A DNA stretch of 64,000 bases from CAWJAP01 sp963834365 (GCA_963834365.1 CAWIBS010000029.1:124001-188000); one strand, 5' to 3'. Positions 38,813 to 48,572 are shown, numbered from the stretch's first letter. A program made the numbers and translations. The notes: a model not told the origin generated them from the letters alone.

Positions 38813-40786
38813 ATGAACCCGTCCGGCGCGGAGCGACTCTCGCTCGATCAGATCGTGAAAGGGCGGCCGCTCTCGCCGTCGATTGGCGACGAGGCGCACA
38901 CGGAGGCTTCATCGGCGCAGTCCCGGCGACGCCTGCACGGTGTGTGGGTACGAGGGGCCGGTGTTCTCATTTTTTACACGCTGATAGCGGTGCTTCTTAC
39001 ATGGCCGCTCGTGCCGGACCTCACCACCAACTATGCGGCGCACATCGATCCGCCGTTCTCGGCATGGCGCCTGGCGCGGATCGCGCATCAACTCGAGAAC
39101 GACCCTGCAAATCTCTTCGACGGGGGCATCTTCTGGCCGGCGCAGCGGACGCTGGCGTACTCCGACGCCGTGATCCTGCAGGGGGTGCTCGCGGTGCCCT
39201 GGCTCAAAGCCGGGATGACACCGATTGGCGTGTCGAACCTGTTCACGCTGGCCGGCATGGTCGCGTCCGCGTGCGCGGCCTACGTCCTCGCCCGCCGCCT
39301 GACGGGACACACGGGCGCGGCGGTGCTGGCGGGTCTCGTCTTCGCCTTCTCGCCGTACCGGCGCAACCACCTCGTGCACCTCGAGCTGCAATGGGCCCAG
39401 TGGATGCCCCTGGCGTTGTGGGCCTGGCACCGGGCGCTCGACGGAGGCCGCCTCCGCGACGGCCTGCTGTGCGGCGCGTTCGTCCTGCTCCAGTTGCTGT
39501 CGAGCATCTACTACGCCGCCTTCCTCGCGATCGCCTGCGTGGTGATCGGGTCGGCGACGCTCGTGGCGCGGCGTTTCCGGCTGGGCGCGCGCCCGGCCGC
39601 TGGCCTGGCCCTCGGCGCGGTCGCGGTCGCTCTGGTCGCAGCCGTCTACAACGACCCCTACGAACGGGTCAAGCAGCGGCTCGGCGAGCGCAGTCGGTCG
39701 GAGACCGCGCGCTACAGCGCGACGCCAATCAACTACGCGGCGGCGACGGAGGACAACTGGCTGTATGGCCCGCTGACGCATCACCTGGGTCGGGACGAGA
39801 GGACGCTGTTCCCGGGCGCCACCGCCGTCGTGCTCGCGGCGGCCGCGTTCCCGCCGGTGTCGGCGGTGCCCGTCGCCTACGGGTTGTGCGCGCTGGTCGG
39901 GTGGGACGCGTCGCTCGGACTGAACGGCCGTGTCTTTCCGGTGCTGAGACGGATCGAGCTGTTTCGAAGTCTTCGAGCACCGGCCCGCTTTGCCGTCATC
40001 GTGCAGTTGGCGCTCGGCGTGCTCGCCGCCTTCGGGCTGGCGCGTGTCGCCCGACGATGGCCGCGCTGGTCGCCGCACCTCGTGACCGGCGCCGCGCTGC
40101 TGACGATCGTCGAGTATGCAGCGAAGCCGCACCCGCAGCACTGGCTGCCGACGAGCGCCCCGCCGGTGTATGCGTGGATGGCCACTCAGCCGCCCGAGGT
40201 CACACTGGAGCTGCCGACCCCGACGCCCCGGACGCTGCCGCTGTTCGACCCGTTCTACATGTATGCGGCGACCTGGCACTGGCATCCGCTCGTCAACGGC
40301 TACAGCGGCCACTACGCGTCACCGTACGTCTATCTCGTGGACACGATCGAGGATCTGCCCGACAAGCGATCGATCGAGATGCTCCAGAAGATCGGCGTCC
40401 AGCGGATCGTGGTCCACGAGGCCCTCTACAGGCCCGGCGAGTACCAGACGCTGATCGATCGGCTGCAGGCGCACCCCTTCTTCCACTTGACGCGCGTCTC
40501 CCAGGATCACATGTCCGAGGTGAGCGTCTTCGCCTTCCTGCCAGGGTTCGGCCCGGCCGATTCCCTAAACCCTGAGCTCACTTGTGTTGATGTGGCGCAG
40601 GCCTTTAGGCCTGCCCGGGCCCGCGTTGGCCGGGCTGAAGCCCGGCGCCACCTTGGCGGGCCCGTTGTCAACAGAAGTGAACTCCGGGCTCAGCGACCGG
40701 CCGAAGCCACGGATGCAGCTACGGGAGCGGTGCTGCAGGTCAGGCCACGGAGAATCCGACAGATCAAAGCCACGGACGAGATCTGA
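38813..40786 (+). CDS. Large GT-C/PMT-like membrane protein (paralogue of 2385-4434)
   Basis: 657 residues from ATG 38813; an ATG at 38726 would add 29 residues. A cytoplasmic N-terminus is followed by about ten helices (VLIFYTLIAVLLTWPL, FAFSPYRRNHLVHLELQW). A soluble C-terminal domain ends near RVSQDHMSEVSVFAFLPG (about residue 580). The landmarks FSPYR, LRAPARFAV and LVNGYSGHY are shared with its paralogue. Probable glycan-linked transferase; unproven. The last 70 residues are translated palindromes and 23-bp repeats (40590-40786), so the natural stop has been lost or the tail is an artefact. Confidence 0.65.
   Translation: MNPSGAERLSLDQIVKGRPLSPSIGDEAHTEASSAQSRRRLHGVWVRGAGVLIFYTLIAVLLTWPLVPDLTTNYAAHIDPPFSAWRLARIAHQLENDPANLFDGGIFWPAQRTLAYSDAVILQGVLAVPWLKAGMTPIGVSNLFTLAGMVASACAAYVLARRLTGHTGAAVLAGLVFAFSPYRRNHLVHLELQWAQWMPLALWAWHRALDGGRLRDGLLCGAFVLLQLLSSIYYAAFLAIACVVIGSATLVARRFRLGARPAAGLALGAVAVALVAAVYNDPYERVKQRLGERSRSETARYSATPINYAAATEDNWLYGPLTHHLGRDERTLFPGATAVVLAAAAFPPVSAVPVAYGLCALVGWDASLGLNGRVFPVLRRIELFRSLRAPARFAVIVQLALGVLAAFGLARVARRWPRWSPHLVTGAALLTIVEYAAKPHPQHWLPTSAPPVYAWMATQPPEVTLELPTPTPRTLPLFDPFYMYAATWHWHPLVNGYSGHYASPYVYLVDTIEDLPDKRSIEMLQKIGVQRIVVHEALYRPGEYQTLIDRLQAHPFFHLTRVSQDHMSEVSVFAFLPGFGPADSLNPELTCVDVAQAFRPARARVGRAEARRHLGGPVVNRSELRAQRPAEATDAATGAVLQVRPRRIRQIKATDEI
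40592..40651. repeat. Two REP-type palindromes (GTGGC head), read as coding
   Basis: 40592-40614 (GTGGCGCAGGCCTTTAGGCC then TGC) and 40629-40651 (inverted, GGGCTGAAGCCC then GGCGCCAC). They form a head-to-tail inverted pair. The downstream flank 40665-40690 resembles the flanks at 16478-16495 and 62157-62178. Confidence 0.75.
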
Positions 40787-40840
40787 CAAGGGCCACGGAA
40801 AAGATCTGACAAGAGCCACGGACAAGATCTGAAGATCGGA
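40706..40840. repeat. Degenerate 23-bp direct repeat
   Basis: GCCACGG recurs at 40706, 40744, 40769, 40792 and 40815. The last three units are 23 bp apart and share GATCTGACAAG. Covers the end of the extended membrane-protein frame. Confidence 0.65.
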
Positions 40841-41155
40841 CGAGAGCATGGACATGGAAGATCTTCCTGCAGCCCGTAGCCTGTAGCCCGACCAAAGACC
40901 AAAGACCAAAGACCAAAGACTGAAGACTGAAGACCGAAGCCCGAAGCCCGAAGCCCGGGCTCGCCGGACCTGAAGGTCCGGCCTACCGACGAGGGTACGT
41001 CGAATTCGGTAGGGCGGGCGAGGGGTACGTCGAATCCGGTAGGGCGGGGCTTCAGCCCCGCCGCCATGACCGAAGACTGAAGACTGAAGACCGACGACCG
41101 GCGACCGAAGACCGCTGATAGCCGACAGCTGAGAGCTGGCTGTTAAGCTGCCCTC
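40787..41155. other. Repeat-only intergenic region
   Basis: No gene. It holds heptamer arrays at 40878-40960 (GACCAAA, GACTGAA, GACCGAA, GCCCGAA) and 41066-41145 (GACTGAA, GACCGAC, then GACAGCT-like). Between them lie REP-type palindromes at 40962-40987 (GGACC stem) and 41038-41062 (GGGGC stem), plus a truncated copy near 41008. A 26-bp direct repeat (GGGTACGTCGAAT start; 40993 and 41024) joins them. A mosaic of both repeat classes. Confidence 0.8.
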
Positions 41156-42408
41156 GTGTTGACACCGCCTGTCGCTTCGCTGCTGGCGCTCTCCCTCGCC
41201 ATCGTCCTCGGCTGCACGACGCGACTCAACGTCGGCGTGGTGGCGATGGCCCTGGCGTGGGGGGTCGGCGTCTTCATCGGCGGCTGGACGCCCGATGCCG
41301 TCGCCGCCGGATTCCCGACCGGACTGTTCCTGACGCTCGCCGGCGTGACGCTGCTGTTCGCGCTGGCCGATCAGAACGGCACCGTGGACCTGCTCGCCGG
41401 CGCGCGATGCGGCTGGCGCGCGGCGCGCGCGGCTGGTGCCGCTGGTGATGTTCGCGATCGCCCTCGTCGTGTCGACGCTGGGCCCGGGCGCCATTGCATC
41501 GGTGGCACTGATCGTGCCGGTCGCGATGGCGATCGGCGCGCGATACGGCCTCAAGCCGCTCCTGATCGCGCTGATGGTGGCCAATGGCGCGAACGCGGGC
41601 AATCTCTCCCGATCAGCGCCGTGGGCATCGTCGCGAACGCGAAGATGGCGGGCGTCGGCCTGGGCGGGCACGCGTGGAAGGTGTGGTTCGCCAACTTCGC
41701 CGCGCATCTGGCGGTGGGTCTGGTGGCCTGGCTGGTGTTTGGACGGCCGCAGGAGCAGCCGAAGGCCGACCCCGCCGCGCCCGCGTCGCCGGCGGCGGAG
41801 GCGCTCGACCGTCGTCAGTGGCTCACGGTGGCGACATCCTCGTCTGGATCGCCGTTGTCGTTGTGTGGAAGCTGCACGTGGGGTTCAGCGCCTTCGCCGG
41901 CGCGATCGTGCTGATCGCGCTGCACGCCGCCGACGAGTCCGCCGCGGTGAAGCGCATGCCGTGGGGCGCGATCCTCATGGTGTGCGGCGTGTCGGTGCTC
42001 GTCAACGTGCTCGAGAAGACCGGCGGGATGGACCTGTTCACCGGTCTGCTCGCGAGGCTGGCGACACCGTCCACCGTGAACGGGGTGATCGCGCTGGTCA
42101 CCGGCGCGATCTCGACCTACAGCAGCACGTCCGGCGTCGTCCTGCCGACCTTCTTGCCGTCCGTCCCGGGGCTGGTCGCCAAAGTCGGCGGAGGCGACCC
42201 GCTCGCCGTGGCGCTCAGCATCAACGTCGGCTCGTCTCTGGTGGACGTTTCGCCGCTCTCGACACTGGGCGCCCTGGCCGTCGCCGCCGTCGCCGATCCC
42301 CTGGCCGCACGTCACCTCTTTCGCGCGATGCTCCTCTGGGGGCTGTCGATGATCCTCGTGGGCGCACTGCTCTGCCAGTTGCTCGCGGGCTGGGTGGCCG
42401 CGCTGTAG
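41156..42408 (+). CDS. SLC13/MatC-like dicarboxylate transporter
   Basis: About 417 residues from a GTG. Frameshifts near 41405, 41610 and 41830. The N-terminal part (LNVGVVAMALAWGVGVFIGG, GLFLTLAGVTLLFALADQNG) matches MatC-type dicarboxylate carriers. Then VSTLGPGAIASVALIVPVAM, ISAVGIVANAKMAGVGLGG, and the C-terminal half with VCGVSVLVNVLEKTGGMDL, TYSSTSGVVLPTFLP and INVGSSLVDVSPLSTLGAL, an inverted repeat of the fold. Ion-transporter superfamily with a sodium or proton gradient. Substrate inferred only. Confidence 0.78.
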
Positions 42409-42410
42409 CC

Positions 42411-42479
42411 CCGAGCCGCTCCAGCCGCCCCAGTCGCTCCAGCCGCTCCAGCCGCTCCAGCCGCTCCAGCCGCTCCAGT
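42411..42479. repeat. 9-nt tandem array
   Basis: Seven to eight near-identical CGCTCCAGC units, the same unit and sense as 23304-23347, between the transporter stop and the next gene. No opposite-sense partner here. Confidence 0.9.
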
Positions 42480-42513
42480 TAACCTCTTCTCCGCTCCCGC
42501 GTATCTATCAGAC

Positions 42514-43422
42514 ATGGACACGATTGAGCGGCGGATGCGGACGGAACTGCAGTGGGCGGGACGGGTGCTGGTGTTTGCGGCGGTGATGTGTTCGGCGCTG
42601 CCGCTGGATGCCGGGCAGCCCCCGTCGCCGGAAGCGGCGGCCCGGCCCCCCGCCCAGCGCGAGGCGCCGCCGGTCAACCTCGATGGCCAGAGCGCGCAGG
42701 ACACGCGCGAGGACTTGAAGCGGATTCTCGAGCAGTATGCGCCGTCGATCGTCGAAGTGTTCCGGCACGACCCGTCGCTGCTCAGCAACCAGACGTACCT
42801 GGCGACATATCCCGCGCTCGCCGCATTCCTGCAGCGCCATCCGGAAGTGGCGCACAACCCCGCGTACTTCTTTGGCGGCGTCCGGCTCTACGACTGGCAG
42901 CCAGACCCGAAGAGCGCGGCGATCCACGTCTGGCGCGATGTCTCGCAGGCCCTGGTGATTTTCTCCGTCTTCCTGGTGGTCACCGGGGTGCTGACCTGGC
43001 TGGTGCGGACGCTCATCGAATACCGCCGCTGGCTGAGGCTGTCGCGCATCCAGACCGAGGTCCACACCAAGCTGCTGGACCGCCTGACGTCCAACGAGGA
43101 TCTGCTCGCCTACATCCAGTCGCCGTCAGGCCGCAAGTTCCTCGAGTCGGCGCCCATTCCCGTCGATCTCGGGCCGCGTTCGATCAGCGCGCCCGTGGGG
43201 CGCATCCTGTGGTCGGTCCAGGCGGGGGTCGTCCTGGCCGCCGGCGGCATCGGCCTGCTCTACGTCAGCGGGAACGCCATCGAGGACGTCGCTCCAGCTC
43301 TCAACGCCGTCGGTGTTCTGGCCATTGCCTTTGGCGCCGGGTTCATCGTCTCGGCTGGAATCGCGTATCTTCTCTCGCAGCGGCTGGGGCTGCTGGACCC
43401 CAACGCGAGGCCTGCGGAATGA
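42514..43422 (+). CDS. Membrane protein of unknown function beside sigma factor
   Basis: 302 residues. Signal-like helix (VLVFAAVMCSALPLDAG), proline-rich region, and an exported or periplasmic helical segment (LKRILEQYAPSIVEVFRHDP). Next come helix ALVIFSVFLVVTGVLTWLV, a cytoplasmic region (SRIQTEVHTKLLDRL), and two C-terminal helices (VVLAAGGIGLLYVSG; IAFGAGFIVSAGIAYLLS). Not recognised. Placed 45 bp before a sigma/anti-sigma pair; may be its membrane partner or target. The stretch 43423-43467 is short. Intact. Confidence 0.65.
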   Translation: MDTIERRMRTELQWAGRVLVFAAVMCSALPLDAGQPPSPEAAARPPAQREAPPVNLDGQSAQDTREDLKRILEQYAPSIVEVFRHDPSLLSNQTYLATYPALAAFLQRHPEVAHNPAYFFGGVRLYDWQPDPKSAAIHVWRDVSQALVIFSVFLVVTGVLTWLVRTLIEYRRWLRLSRIQTEVHTKLLDRLTSNEDLLAYIQSPSGRKFLESAPIPVDLGPRSISAPVGRILWSVQAGVVLAAGGIGLLYVSGNAIEDVAPALNAVGVLAIAFGAGFIVSAGIAYLLSQRLGLLDPNARPAE

Positions 43423-43467
43423 CGTCGATCTCCGGCACGATCTGCCCGGTTGTCCGTGACCCCTCCC

Positions 43468-44046
43468 ATGACGCTCTCCGAGACTGAGGCGCTCCGCGCC
43501 GAGGTGCGCCAGGACGCGGCGCTCCACATGGACGAGGACACGTTCCGCGCCTTCTATGAGCGCACGGCCCGCGGGCTGTCCGCCTACATGGCACGGACGA
43601 CGGGCGACCGGCAGCTCGCCGCGGATCTGGTGCAGGAGGTCTACTACCGCTTCCTCCGCACCGCCGTCGCGTTCGAGAACGACACCCACCGGCGCAACTA
43701 TCTCTACCGGATCGCGACCAACCTCGTTCGCGACGGCCGCCGCCGCACCAGGGTGGATCACGTATCGATCGACGAGGACGGCGGCGCCGAGCTGTCCGTC
43801 GAGCCCGCGGCGGCCGAGGGCGTCGCGCGGCGGCGCGACCTGTCGCGGGCGATGGCGCATCTGCGCCCGCGCGATCGCGAGCTGCTGTGGCTGGCCTACG
43901 CACAGGGCTCGAGTCACGCCGAGATCGCGACCGTCCTCGGGCTGAAGACGGGCAGCATCAAGCTGCTGCTCTTCCGCGCGCGGCGCCGGCTCGCCGATCT
44001 GATTCGGCAGCAGGGCGGCGGTCCGCTTCAGGAGCACGGACGATGA
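43468..44046 (+). CDS. ECF-type RNA polymerase sigma factor
   Basis: 192 residues from the ATG at 43468; GTG 43456 and TTG 43450 are other in-frame options. Region 2 has FRAFYERTARGLSAYM and DLVQEVYYRFLR, with YRIATNLVRDGRRR. Region 4 has LRPRDRELLWLAYAQGSSHAEIATVLGLK. The spacing is normal for ECF sigma-70. Overlaps the next gene by ATGA, typical of sigma/anti-sigma pairs. Intact. Confidence 0.88.
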   Translation: MTLSETEALRAEVRQDAALHMDEDTFRAFYERTARGLSAYMARTTGDRQLAADLVQEVYYRFLRTAVAFENDTHRRNYLYRIATNLVRDGRRRTRVDHVSIDEDGGAELSVEPAAAEGVARRRDLSRAMAHLRPRDRELLWLAYAQGSSHAEIATVLGLKTGSIKLLLFRARRRLADLIRQQGGGPLQEHGR

Positions 44047-44576
44047 GCGCCTTCGAGTGCCCGCGTGAACAGGAAGTCCTGGACGAGATTGACGGCGGCG
44101 GCTGGCCGGACCGCGCGTCGGACGAGCTGCGCGCCCATGCCGCCGCGTGCGACATCTGCCGCGACCTGGTCGCGGTGGCGTCGCTGCTGCGCGAGGACGC
44201 CGCCCCGGCGCTGCAGGCGGCGCTCGTGCCGTCGCCCGGCCAGGTCTGGTGGCGCGCCGAGCTCCGGGCGCGCAACGAGGCGGCCCGGTCGGTCCAGCGG
44301 CCGATGACGATCGTCCAGGCGCTGGCCGCCGCCTGCACGATTGCGGCGTTTCTCGCGCTCGTCTCCCTGGCAGCCCCTTCGATCGCCGGCTGGATCGCCC
44401 GATTCGCCGGCGACGCATCCGCCTCGAAAGCGGATCTCGTTGCCATCAGCGGATTCGTCGCGCAATGGAGCAGCCTGCTCGCGCTCGCCGCCGGCGCCTG
44501 GCTCGTGCTCGCCCCGGTCGCCGTCTATCTGCTGTTGCGGGACGATTCGGCCGTGACTGACAACGGCAAGCGATAA
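44043..44576 (+). CDS. Putative anti-sigma factor
   Basis: 177 residues. The N-terminal zinc-binding anti-sigma-like helix has LRAHAAACDICRDLV (H-x3-C-x2-C) and a helical ASD-type domain. It is followed by membrane helices (AACTIAAFLALVSLAA and LLALAAGAWLVLAPVAVYLLL). Coupled to the sigma gene by ATGA. Expected to hold the sigma factor at the membrane; the signal is unknown. Intact. Confidence 0.75.
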   Translation: MSAFECPREQEVLDEIDGGGWPDRASDELRAHAAACDICRDLVAVASLLREDAAPALQAALVPSPGQVWWRAELRARNEAARSVQRPMTIVQALAAACTIAAFLALVSLAAPSIAGWIARFAGDASASKADLVAISGFVAQWSSLLALAAGAWLVLAPVAVYLLLRDDSAVTDNGKR

Positions 44577-44622
44577 GCATCACGTGGCGCGTACGGAACA
44601 GAATGCCGCAGCTCTGCTCCAG

Positions 44623-44651
44623 CATACAGTCGTGTGGTAGCTTCCATACAG
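44623..44651. promoter_or_regulatory. Possible operator of the VapBC-like module
   Basis: CATACAG occurs at 44623-44629 and 44645-44651, 22 bp apart (about two helical turns), just upstream of the antitoxin ATG at 44667. VapB/VapC pairs usually repress their own promoter at such sites. Pattern only. Confidence 0.35.
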
Positions 44652-44666
44652 TTCGGATCGCACCCA

Positions 44667-44927
44667 ATGCCGAAAGCAGTACGGAAGGCCGGCCGGAGCA
44701 CGCGCACAACCGGGCGATCGAAGCGCAAAGGGTCCACCTGGGTCCGCAAGAACATGCTCATGGACCAGCGGAAGCTCGACGAGGTGCGGCGTCTGCTGAA
44801 GGTGTCCACCGAGACCGAGGCGGTCGACGCCGCGCTCGACAATATCGCGTTCCGGCGGCAGTTGATGCGCGGGCTCCGCGCCCTGAGCCGCGCGGGCGGC
44901 CTCGTGGACATCTTCGAAGAGCGCTGA
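44667..44927 (+). CDS. VapB-like antitoxin
   Basis: 86 residues. Basic N-terminus (RKAGRSTRTTGRSKRKGS) then MLMDQRKLDEVRRLLKVSTETEAVDAAL, the ribbon-helix-helix-like pattern of VapB/DUF2191 antitoxins, and a C-terminal helix with hydrophobic ending GGLVDIFEER that normally binds the PIN toxin. Eight bases separate it from the toxin start. Intact. Confidence 0.75.
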   Translation: MPKAVRKAGRSTRTTGRSKRKGSTWVRKNMLMDQRKLDEVRRLLKVSTETEAVDAALDNIAFRRQLMRGLRALSRAGGLVDIFEER

Positions 44928-44932
44928 CCGCC

Positions 44933-45372
44933 GTGAAGTTCACGGTGGACACGAACGTGTTCGTGGATGTCCTGCGCGATCCGTCGGCCGAGGAAGCGTT
45001 TTCCTCGCCAGGTTCTCGAAGATTACGTATCTGAGTGCCGTCGTGATGCTCGAGCTGCGCGCCGGCGCCAGAACGCCGCGACAGGTGTCACTGCTCGAAC
45101 GCGAGGTCATCGGCCGGTTCGAGCGGGCGGGACGGATCTTCGCGCCGTCGGTCCGGGCGTTCAGGACGGCCGGCGAACTGCTCGCGCGCCTCGCCGTTCG
45201 CGAAGGGTGGACGGCGGCCGGTCATCCGTCACTCGTGCGCGACGCGCTGCTCGCCGCCTCCTGTCGCGAGTCGGGGGTCACGCTGGTCACGCGGGACCGC
45301 GATTTCAGCCGCTTCCGCGAAGGACTGCGTGGCTGGACGTTCGTGCTCCCGTGGCCGGAGATCCTGCAATAG
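44933..45372 (+). CDS. VapC-like PIN-domain toxin, frameshifted
   Basis: About 146 residues from a GTG. N-terminal VKFTVDTNVFVDVLRDPS carries the first PIN aspartate. After a frameshift near 44998 come SAVVMLELRAGA (with E), LVRDALLAASCRESG and VTLVTRDRDFSRF, carrying the other acidic residues. If the shift is real, the toxin is truncated after about 25 residues and the antitoxin would be orphaned; if it is a sequence error, the module is complete. PIN toxins cut RNA. Confidence 0.75.
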
Positions 45373-45475
45373 CGTCAATCGGGCCACTCCGTGACCGCGC
45401 TCATCCCGACCGACGTGCGGCTTTTCGCAATCTAGTCGTGGCGGACCGAGCGAGTAGCGTATCCGCTTGGCCCGA

Positions 45476-48433
45476 CTACGGTTCCGTCTTTTCTCCCGAC
45501 CCGGTCTTTCCCGCGTCGAGGTCGTTCCAGTTCAGGATCGCGTTGAAGCCGAGGAAAAAGAGTCCCTGCGTCTGCCAGCGCCAGTACGGGCGGGTGGCGA
45601 ACATCACCACGTGGCCGCTGCCGAGCGGCGCATCGATCGCGACCGCGCGGCCGGCGAGCGCCTGGCCGCCGACCAGCGAGCCGCTGAGCAGCATGTCGTT
45701 CGCATTGGCCGGGAACCGCAGCACGACGCGGGGACGCGTCTCGTCGAGGCTCGATCCGAGCGTTGCGCGCCAGCTGGCGGAACTGCGCCGCTTCGTCCGC
45801 CTGCGGCCGCTCGGGCGGTTTCGGCGTCCTGCGGCTCGAGCGGGACCAGCGTCGTCGGCCACGGCGTTGGGCGTGATGTTCATGCCGACGCCGGCGATCG
45901 GCGGCGCCGCGCCGCCGCCTCCGCCGCCGAAATCCGCGCGGGATCCCGCTGACATGCAGCACCGGCGCCTGGTTGAAGTAGACCGGCAGCACGTCGCCTT
46001 CGTAGCCGTAGACGATCGGGCTCTTCTTGTCGGCAACGATCGCCTTGAGGATCGATCCGCGCGACGAAGAGGTTCGACGGCTCCTCGACGCGTGACGCCG
46101 CTCACCACGCCGTAGGCCGGCAGCAGCGCCGCCGTCGATCCTTCGACGATCAGCGTGCCGCCCTCCTGCACGAACTTCGACGAGATTGGCCAGGCCTTCG
46201 AGGCCCATGCCGCCGCGGATGTCGTCGCTCTCGTCGTGCACGCCGAGATTCGGCGTCTCCGTCGGTCTTCTTGTAGGGCAGCGGCTGTGCCGGTCATCGG
46301 CAGGCCGTTGACGTGCGACTGCGGCGAGCCGCCGACGTGCGGATAGACGATGACGTCGTACTTCGCGCGCAGGTTGCCTTCGCGCAGCTTCTGATCGGCG
46401 AAGTAGGTGTACGGCACGCCGAAGGTGTCGAACGCCAGGCGCACCCAGCCCTTCGTCCTGCGTGCGCTGCCACGCGTGCACGTAGCCGATGCGCGGCACG
46501 TCGAGCTCGTGCGTCTTGGCCGACGGGCGCGGCGGCGACGGCCAGCGCCGAGAGACCGAGCTCCGTGAGTCGACGGCTCGAGCGTCGCGCGATCGGCGTC
46601 GGGGACGATGAACGCGCCGGCGCCGAACGTTGCGTCCGCCGGCCTCGAACGGCTCCTCGGCCGCGAGCATCTTCACGCCGCGTGCTTGAAGCGGAACGTG
46701 ACGAGCGTGTTGTCGGTCGTGTGATCGATGATCGAGCGTCCGCCGCGTCGCCGGCGATCGAGCCGGCGAGGCCTTCGCGTCCGCCGCGAGCAGCGTCATC
46801 GGCTGCGTGAGGATGGCCTTGTCGGCCACCTTCACCGCCTTGACGTTGCGCAGCAGCGGGAGCGTCCAGCCGGTATCGTCATACGGGCCGCGGATTGGCC
46901 GGGCGCGTAGAACTGCACGTCCATCAGCATGTCGACGAGCGTGCGGTACGGCTGGTCCATGCGGAGGATGTAGTCGCCGGCCGCGACCTGCACGCTGCCC
47001 GCGGTGAACGCCGGCGTTCGCCGTGTGCACCTCGACGCCCTGCCGGCGGAACAGGTTGACGAGCTCCGCGGCCTCGAGCCTTCGGCGCTGGCCGGCCGGA
47101 ATCGACCCAGGCGTGCGGCGCCTCGTTCCTGCCGCGCTCGACCGCGCGCTTGTTCTTCAGCCAGTAGTTCTCGAGGAACGTGTCCTTGTTCTTCGCGACG
47201 TAGCTCAGCGCGAGCAGCACGCCGCTCTGCTGCAGGTTGACGTTGTTGCGCGGGCCCCACTGGATCTTCGCGAGCGGCGGGTTGCCGCGGAACCATTCGC
47301 GGCTGGTCTGCGTGCGCGCCGAGCGTCACCTCCTGCTTCATCGGGCCGTAGCTCTGCGTCTCGTAGAACCGGCCGATCGCGTTGTGCGAGTTGCCGATGA
47401 AGAACAGGTAGTTGGGCACCCAGCCGTCGTAGAAGCCGTAGGTCCAGACGCCGGGCACGCCGCGCTTGGTCATCTCGCTGACTTCGTACTTCGCGAGCAG
47501 CCACCACTCGTCGGTGACGATCGGATCGAGCGACGTGTTGTAGGGACCGGTGCCGGTCGACGTGTAGAGATACGGCACCGACTCGTGCAGGTCGTGGAAC
47601 ACGGTCGGGTGCCAGTCGAGGAACGCCGCCATCATGTTCTGGGTCAGCGCGAGCGCCTGGCCCATGCCGTCGCGGTTGTTGTCGTGCGCGACGTACTTGC
47701 CCCAGTACATCAGCGGCAGCGCCTGCCCGGTGCGCTTGCGGAAGTACCAGGAGTCGACCTGCTTGTCGCGTCCGTCCACTTCGAGGACCGGCGTGAACGC
47801 GGTGATGACGTTGTTGCGGATCTGCTGGATGAACGGCGTCTCGTCGACGGCCAGCCGGTAGCCGAGCTCCATCAGCATCTCGGGGCTGCCGGTCTCGGGC
47901 GAGTGCATCGCGCCGGTCAGGTAGTAGATCGGCTTGCCGGCGGCGATCAGCTGCCGCGCGGCGCGCTCGTCGGTGAGCGCTGCGCGGGTCGGTCAGCTGT
48001 CGCGGTGATCGCCCTTCCACTTGTCGAGCGACTTGATCGTCGCCTCGTCGGCGACGACCACGGTGATCATCTCGCGGCCTTCCTCGGTCTTGCCGATGCG
48101 GAAGACCTTCACGCGATCGGAGGCGGCGTCGAGCGCGTCGAAGTAGCGATAGACGTCCTTCGAGTAGGTCAGCTCGTCCGGGCGTGCCGGGGATGCGGCC
48201 GAAGAACTTCGAGCGGCGACGGCACGGTGTCCGACGCCGGCAGGTGATCGACCAGCTCGGTGATGAACCGCGGGTCGGTGGTGTGCTCCTTGATCTTCGC
48301 CGTGTAGACGGCGTCCACGCGCTGCGCCGGCCGGCTTCTTCGCCTGCGCGTCGAGCGGCGCGCCGGGGGCGACGAGCACTGACAGCGCAGCGGCTGCGGC
48401 GGCGGCCAGGGCGACGGATCGAGTGCGGTGCAT
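45476..48433 (-). CDS. M14 zinc carboxypeptidase-like protein, heavily frameshifted
   Basis: About 985 residues across at least ten frame changes, the most damaged gene here. Signal peptide (RSVALAAAAAAALSVLVAPGAP), then LTYSKDVYRYFDALDAASD, FRIGKTEEGREM, and the zinc site GAMHSPETGSPEM (HxxE). Next, VDSWYFRKRTGQALPL, then AHDNNRDGMGQAL and FHDLHESVPYLYTSTG. The C-terminal part (about 650-985) has GDVLPVYFNQAPVLHVSG, MNITPNAV and GHVVMFATRPYWRWQTQG. M14 peptidases with this long C-terminus are common and periplasmic. Whether it is a pseudogene or misassembled is open. Confidence 0.7.
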
Positions 48434-48474
48434 CGCAGCTCCTAACGGCTTCGGCGGGGCTGAAGCCCACTCGT

Positions 48475-48561
48475 CGGCGGGGCTGAAGCCCCGCCCTACC
48501 GGTTTGGTTCCCTCGGGGTTGTTTTGGTTCCCCCCGGTAGGCCGGAGCTTCAGCTCCGGCG
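48475..48561. repeat. Two REP-type palindromes upstream of the GMC gene's 3' end
   Basis: 48475-48499 (GGCGGGGCTGAAGCCCCGCC and CTACC) and 48536-48561 (GGTAGG head, GGAGC stem), in opposite orientation, 12 bases from the GMC oxidoreductase stop at 48573. A half copy (GGCGGGGCTGAAGCCCACT) precedes them at 48456. Confidence 0.85.
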
Positions 48562-48572
48562 TGCATTGATGA

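Noticed and set aside
40878..41145. CRISPR-like repeat array
   Set aside because: Units are only 7 nt, contiguous and without spacers; no cas genes are nearby.
42514..44576. Membrane protein as third member of the sigma operon
   Set aside because: Order and spacing are suggestive, but nothing in the sequence ties its function to the sigma factor, so it is only mentioned as context.
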